64,000 nucleotides of DNA from Nectonema munidae (taxonomy: Eukaryota; Nematomorpha; Nectonematoida; Nectonematidae). The position numbers and the translations under genes were made by a program. The stretch's first letter is position 1. The number at the start of each line of letters is the position of its first letter. Below the pieces are notes generated by a model, which did not search any database, was not told where the DNA came from, and was given only the letters and a program-made list of their open reading frames with translations. Shown here one piece after another: positions 60,531-64,000 of the stretch. The DNA lies in contig JAUIRK010000945.1 in NCBI GenBank assembly GCA_030549495.1, positions 248,001 through 312,000 on the forward strand. Reading direction: 5' to 3'.

Positions 60531-61640
60531 CCATTCCCCCGACAAGAATAACTTGATGAAGCTGAACACTGATTTTAAAGAGGTCAAAGAAAAAATTGAT
60601 AAAGTATCGATTATTATTATTGTTGTTCATGATTCAAATAACGCCTTAGCTTAGAATAGTAGTCATCATGAAGAAAAAGATATTCAAGCAATTTATTCTG
60701 ATGTGGTTAGAAGTTCAAATGTAATTTATATATAAGTAATACTGCAAAAGATGAAAACGTCAAAGATAAGGCTGACGAAGTTTTCAAAGAAATTCCGATT
60801 GGAAAAGTTCGGAAAAATGAGAAAGGTATTAAAGTGCTTTTTCCTGACGCCAACAGCCTGAAAATTTATCAAAGTCGAATAATGAGAATTTTTTGGAGAC
60901 AGAAAAAAGTTTTTGCGAAATTAAAATTTTCGATTTCAAAAGACATTGCGAATGAAAATATAGTGAGCTTGATCATGGCTGAAAATCCGAAAATCAAGGA
61001 CTTGGTGGATTCAGGAAGTAATTTCACATTTTTATTTGAATTTAAATCGAAGACTGAGAAATATGAAAATGTTGTGTTTTCAATCGATAAGCACATTTAC
61101 AATTGGCTTGAGGCTAATGATTTTTGTTTTTATCTTTTATTTCAAAAATGTAAATTTAGTAATTATTTTATTTATGGCATAAACAGTGCACTAATTGTGG
61201 GAGCCCTTCACATACTAAAAAAGATTGTAAGTCGGATAATAGGTGCTGTGTCCATTGCCGCTCAAGTGGTCATCCAGGAACTCATTGTGCTCAAGAAAAG
61301 AGCTCAAATGATTTGAAGTGTATTAATTCTTTAAAATCGAATTCACCTAATTTTAATCACTCATCAATGAACAGAAATTGTCCTATTATTATTATTATCA
61401 TCAAAAAACATCTCGAATATATAACTAGTTTGATAGATTTAAATATTGACTGATGGTGTTTTATGATAACTCAATAGATGTTTTTAATGACATTTAATTA
61501 GCTTCCAATTTAATTAGCTTCCAATTTTTGTTTCGAAAATGAAATTTTAGATTTACATAATTTCAATATTGTAAGCCAAAATGTTCAATCCTTGAATGCA
61601 AAGTTTTCTTGTCTGGAATGTTTTGTATATAGTTTCAAAA
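60531..61640 (+). pseudogene. LINE ORF1 with two CCHC knuckles and the start of ORF2
   Basis: 60740-61130 encodes DENVKDKADEVFKEIPIGKV, KVLFPDANSLK, ISKDIANENIVSLIMAENPK and FSIDKHIYNWLEANDF. After a frameshift, 61185-61310 gives CTNCGSPSHTKKDC and CVHCRSSGHPGTHC, two CX2CX4HX4C knuckles typical of LINE/retroelement nucleic-acid-binding ORF1. About 200 bp on, 61560-61640 reads HNFNIVSQNVQSLNAKFSC, the usual beginning of an endonuclease/RT ORF2. The element then stops. Stops at 60650 and 60735 and the frameshift near 61125-61190 make it dead. Confidence 0.75.
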
Positions 61641-62066
61641 ATTTAACTTTTTAAAATCCCTCCTAGAAATAAAGAGAATGTGAAGTGAGGTATCGAAAGG
61701 CAGAAATCAAATTTTCCTATGCGATTCCGAATATATCCGAATATTTTCCGAAGATTCCGAAGATATTTAAAGGAAACACATTTCTCGCGATTCACGATTG
61801 TAAATCAACCAAATTTCCACTTCTTTATTGAAAAACTAAGATAAAGTCTTAAATCAAACTAAAATCACTGACTTTCCAAATTTCAAATGTTTACAGATGA
61901 TCTACTATGAAAGATGGAAACTTCATTGCATAAAAATTTGATCAAGAAGAAGAAATAGGGTAAATATCCAAAAAAATTAAAATAAAATAATTCAATTATT
62001 TTTAATTATCAATAATGTTTTAGTGCTACTCAACTTAGTTCGTTGTAGAGAAAAATTCTTTTTTAA
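61641..62066. other. No gene recognised
   Basis: AT-rich DNA with a short tandem (ttccgaatat / tccgaagat units, about 61724-61770). Confidence 0.4.
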
Positions 62067-62070
62067 TTAA

Positions 62071-62192
62071 CCCATTTAGTTTCAATTGTTCCCAAAGTAA
62101 ACGTATATAGATGACTTCAATCATCTATATTTAATTCTATTCAAAGCAAGACTTTCTCTGCGCTTCCTTTGGGAACTTTGGCACTAAATGGG
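62071..62192. mobile_element. piggyBac-type MITE (122 bp)
   Basis: TTAA flanks both sides (62067-62070 and 62193-62196). Ends cccatttagt and actaaatggg are perfect 10-bp inverted repeats, and cccaaag/ctttggg follows inside. TTAA duplication and CCC...GGG ends are diagnostic of piggyBac. An internal palindrome atagatga-cttcaa-tcatctat lies at about 62107-62128. Confidence 0.85.
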
Positions 62193-62196
62193 TTAA

Positions 62197-64000
62197 GTTA
62201 GATGCAAATACTTTCTCTGTTAATGAACTTTTCCTCTTCATTATTTACTTCTACAAACTCTTCAAGTTCATCCTTTAGGAAACTTTCTTTTCAGAAAGAA
62301 AAGCAGCCGATAAAATTTTTGAAAGATAAAATATCTGTAAGACTGAGGATAATGTAAATAAATAATAAAGTTTTCAAAATAATTCTGATAAAATATCTCA
62401 TTTACAATAATATTAAGTAAAAATAAAATCTTTTATAAAAAAGACTTAAAAAATGTTCACATTTAATTTAAAATTTTTTAACACCATCTACTTTAATTTT
62501 ATATATTTTATTGAATTTTTTTTTATAAATTTTCATCAAAATTTTTGTCCAAAGAAAAAGATAATTTTTGATAGATTGTGAAGAAATAATTTAAAAATTT
62601 TATCATATTTTAAAATGGACGCTCTTAATTTCTTCTCTTTTCAAACTTGGAATTTCATTTTTCCAAAGTATTCATTTTTATTATATATTTAACAAAATTG
62701 CTCTTTCTTGTCTTCACCACAAATCGCATAAATCTTTCTTCTTTTACCGAAGATTTCCGTGTGCTGGACAATTTAGTGGTTTTATCCAGATTTTTGGAAT
62801 ATTCTTTTTATATTTTTGATTCGATTTAATTTTCTCCTCATTCTTTGTGAATGTCATTATAACAAATGTTAGAAGGTATCGTTATGGGATGGAATGTCAT
62901 GGAGTCTCACTTCCGCATTTAGCGTGAGATAACCATATCACAAAGGATGGGTTCTAACCTCTCAAACGATTCTTAACTTAACTTCCTCTTTGTTGGATGA
63001 TAAACAAATTATTTTATAAATTTGATGCCAGTAATCTTTGAAACCTTTTTAAGACGCAAGTTCATGAAAAGTAATCACCTACTCTATTGATTTAATTGAA
63101 TCTTACAGATTGATACATCCTGAAAGTGTCAAGATAGATTTCCTATGAAAAAATCCTTCTACATATTTTATCCCGAGAGGAAAAATGCTAAAAGTAACTT
63201 TCCATTTTTTGTGTTTTCATTTAATAAGTGTATGTACTGTATACTCAAGATTTAGCTAAATAAAAAATTTTAATTTTATACGTATAAAAAAATAAATTAT
63301 AAACGTGTTTTCTCCAAATCATTTTTTCGTTAATCCTTTGCCCACGTTTTTGAAAACTCATCTCCTGTATTTTTTAACCGAGATTTTATTAAATGTAACA
63401 CACTACTTTTATTTTATGGACTCAACTGTTCCATTGAAGCTGAAGGTAATGATTTTCTTGATTTCTCTTTCTAAAATTATTTCGTGGAGAAAAACGCTAA
63501 AATTTAATGGCATGTTTTAATTAACAATATAAATTTTAGGCTTATAAATTAAAATGTCCTAATTGGTTTTGTTCTGGGTGCTTCTTTCCAAAAATATTTG
63601 TCTGATCTTTGAAAATAAAGCGTTTGTTAGTCTTTTTCAATGACTTTAACATTACAGAAGACACAATAACGAGGGTCATCTCTCGGACTTTAAATGATCT
63701 CGGGGTCAGTGACCATCGACAACGGTCAAAATCTGTGATCACTTCACGCTATCCCTCGACGTCATAAACTCTCTTTGATGCCTTAAAAATGTGTAATTGT
63801 TATTTTATTGTAAACAAATTTTTTTGATTAAAATATGGAAAATTTGTTTACAATGTCACATTGTTCTTAGTCTTCGAGAAAAACAGTCAAAACTTCAAAG
63901 ATATAAATAGTTATCCAGATTTCAATGTTTATTGTTAAAAAAAGAAATATGCATTTTTCTTGTAAAAACAAATTTCCAAAGCGTTAGTATATATTTATAA
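62197..64000. other. AT-rich end of window, no confirmed gene
   Basis: No recognisable gene. An ATG at 63417 opens MDSTVPLKLK directly before a good donor (aag|gtaatg, 63447), which could be a first exon of a gene beyond the window. The - strand frame 63742-63542 has no motif I know. Confidence 0.3.

Overview
The window is AT-rich eukaryotic DNA from an animal. The genes have introns with GT-AG borders, the conserved genes are animal cell-architecture genes, and transposon relics are dense. The tropomodulin and PAR-6 homologues are insect/crustacean-like, so I infer an arthropod (perhaps a crustacean) without naming a species. Nothing here is bacterial or organellar.

Left part (1-21,000, + strand): a broken piggyBac transposase (363-1380) is followed by a tropomodulin gene. 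Eleven exons can be joined in one frame (2545-19203), and a twelfth is possible near 21006. Its introns hold a terminal-inverted-repeat element with a 128-codon frame (9003-9647), a non-LTR reverse-transcriptase relic, two copies of a tRNA-derived SINE and a hammerhead-like motif.

Middle (21,000-36,300): a hAT-type MITE, a pogo/Tigger element (21991-23564) and a hAT relic lead to the polarity gene par-6 on the - strand. Four par-6 exons (30097 down to 25370) encode PB1, semi-CRIB, PDZ and an acidic tail; the 5' exon was not found. A 542-bp element nested inside an older repeat lies in a par-6 intron, and the empty site is preserved in a second copy at 34.9 kb. A pogo-like MITE follows at 35060-35395.

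Right-middle (36,300-47,200): mostly decayed mobile DNA. It includes a multi-copy cysteine-rich protein family of unknown function (37327-38950, with an inverted fragment at 42.6 kb), LINE pieces on both strands and a hAT transposase relic. A single-exon GDA1/CD39-family nucleotidase occupies 47731-49017 on the - strand.

Right end (49,000-64,000): a decayed MULE and a decayed piggyBac copy precede the best candidate for something new. This is a 5.9-kb Mutator-like element bounded by 48-bp inverted repeats (52948-52995 and 58786-58833). It carries an intron-containing FLYWCH/DDE transposase gene whose seven exons join into one uninterrupted 452-codon frame with the DDE residues present. A ZBED5-like hAT relic, a LINE ORF1 with two CCHC knuckles and a piggyBac-type MITE (TTAA ends) finish the window.
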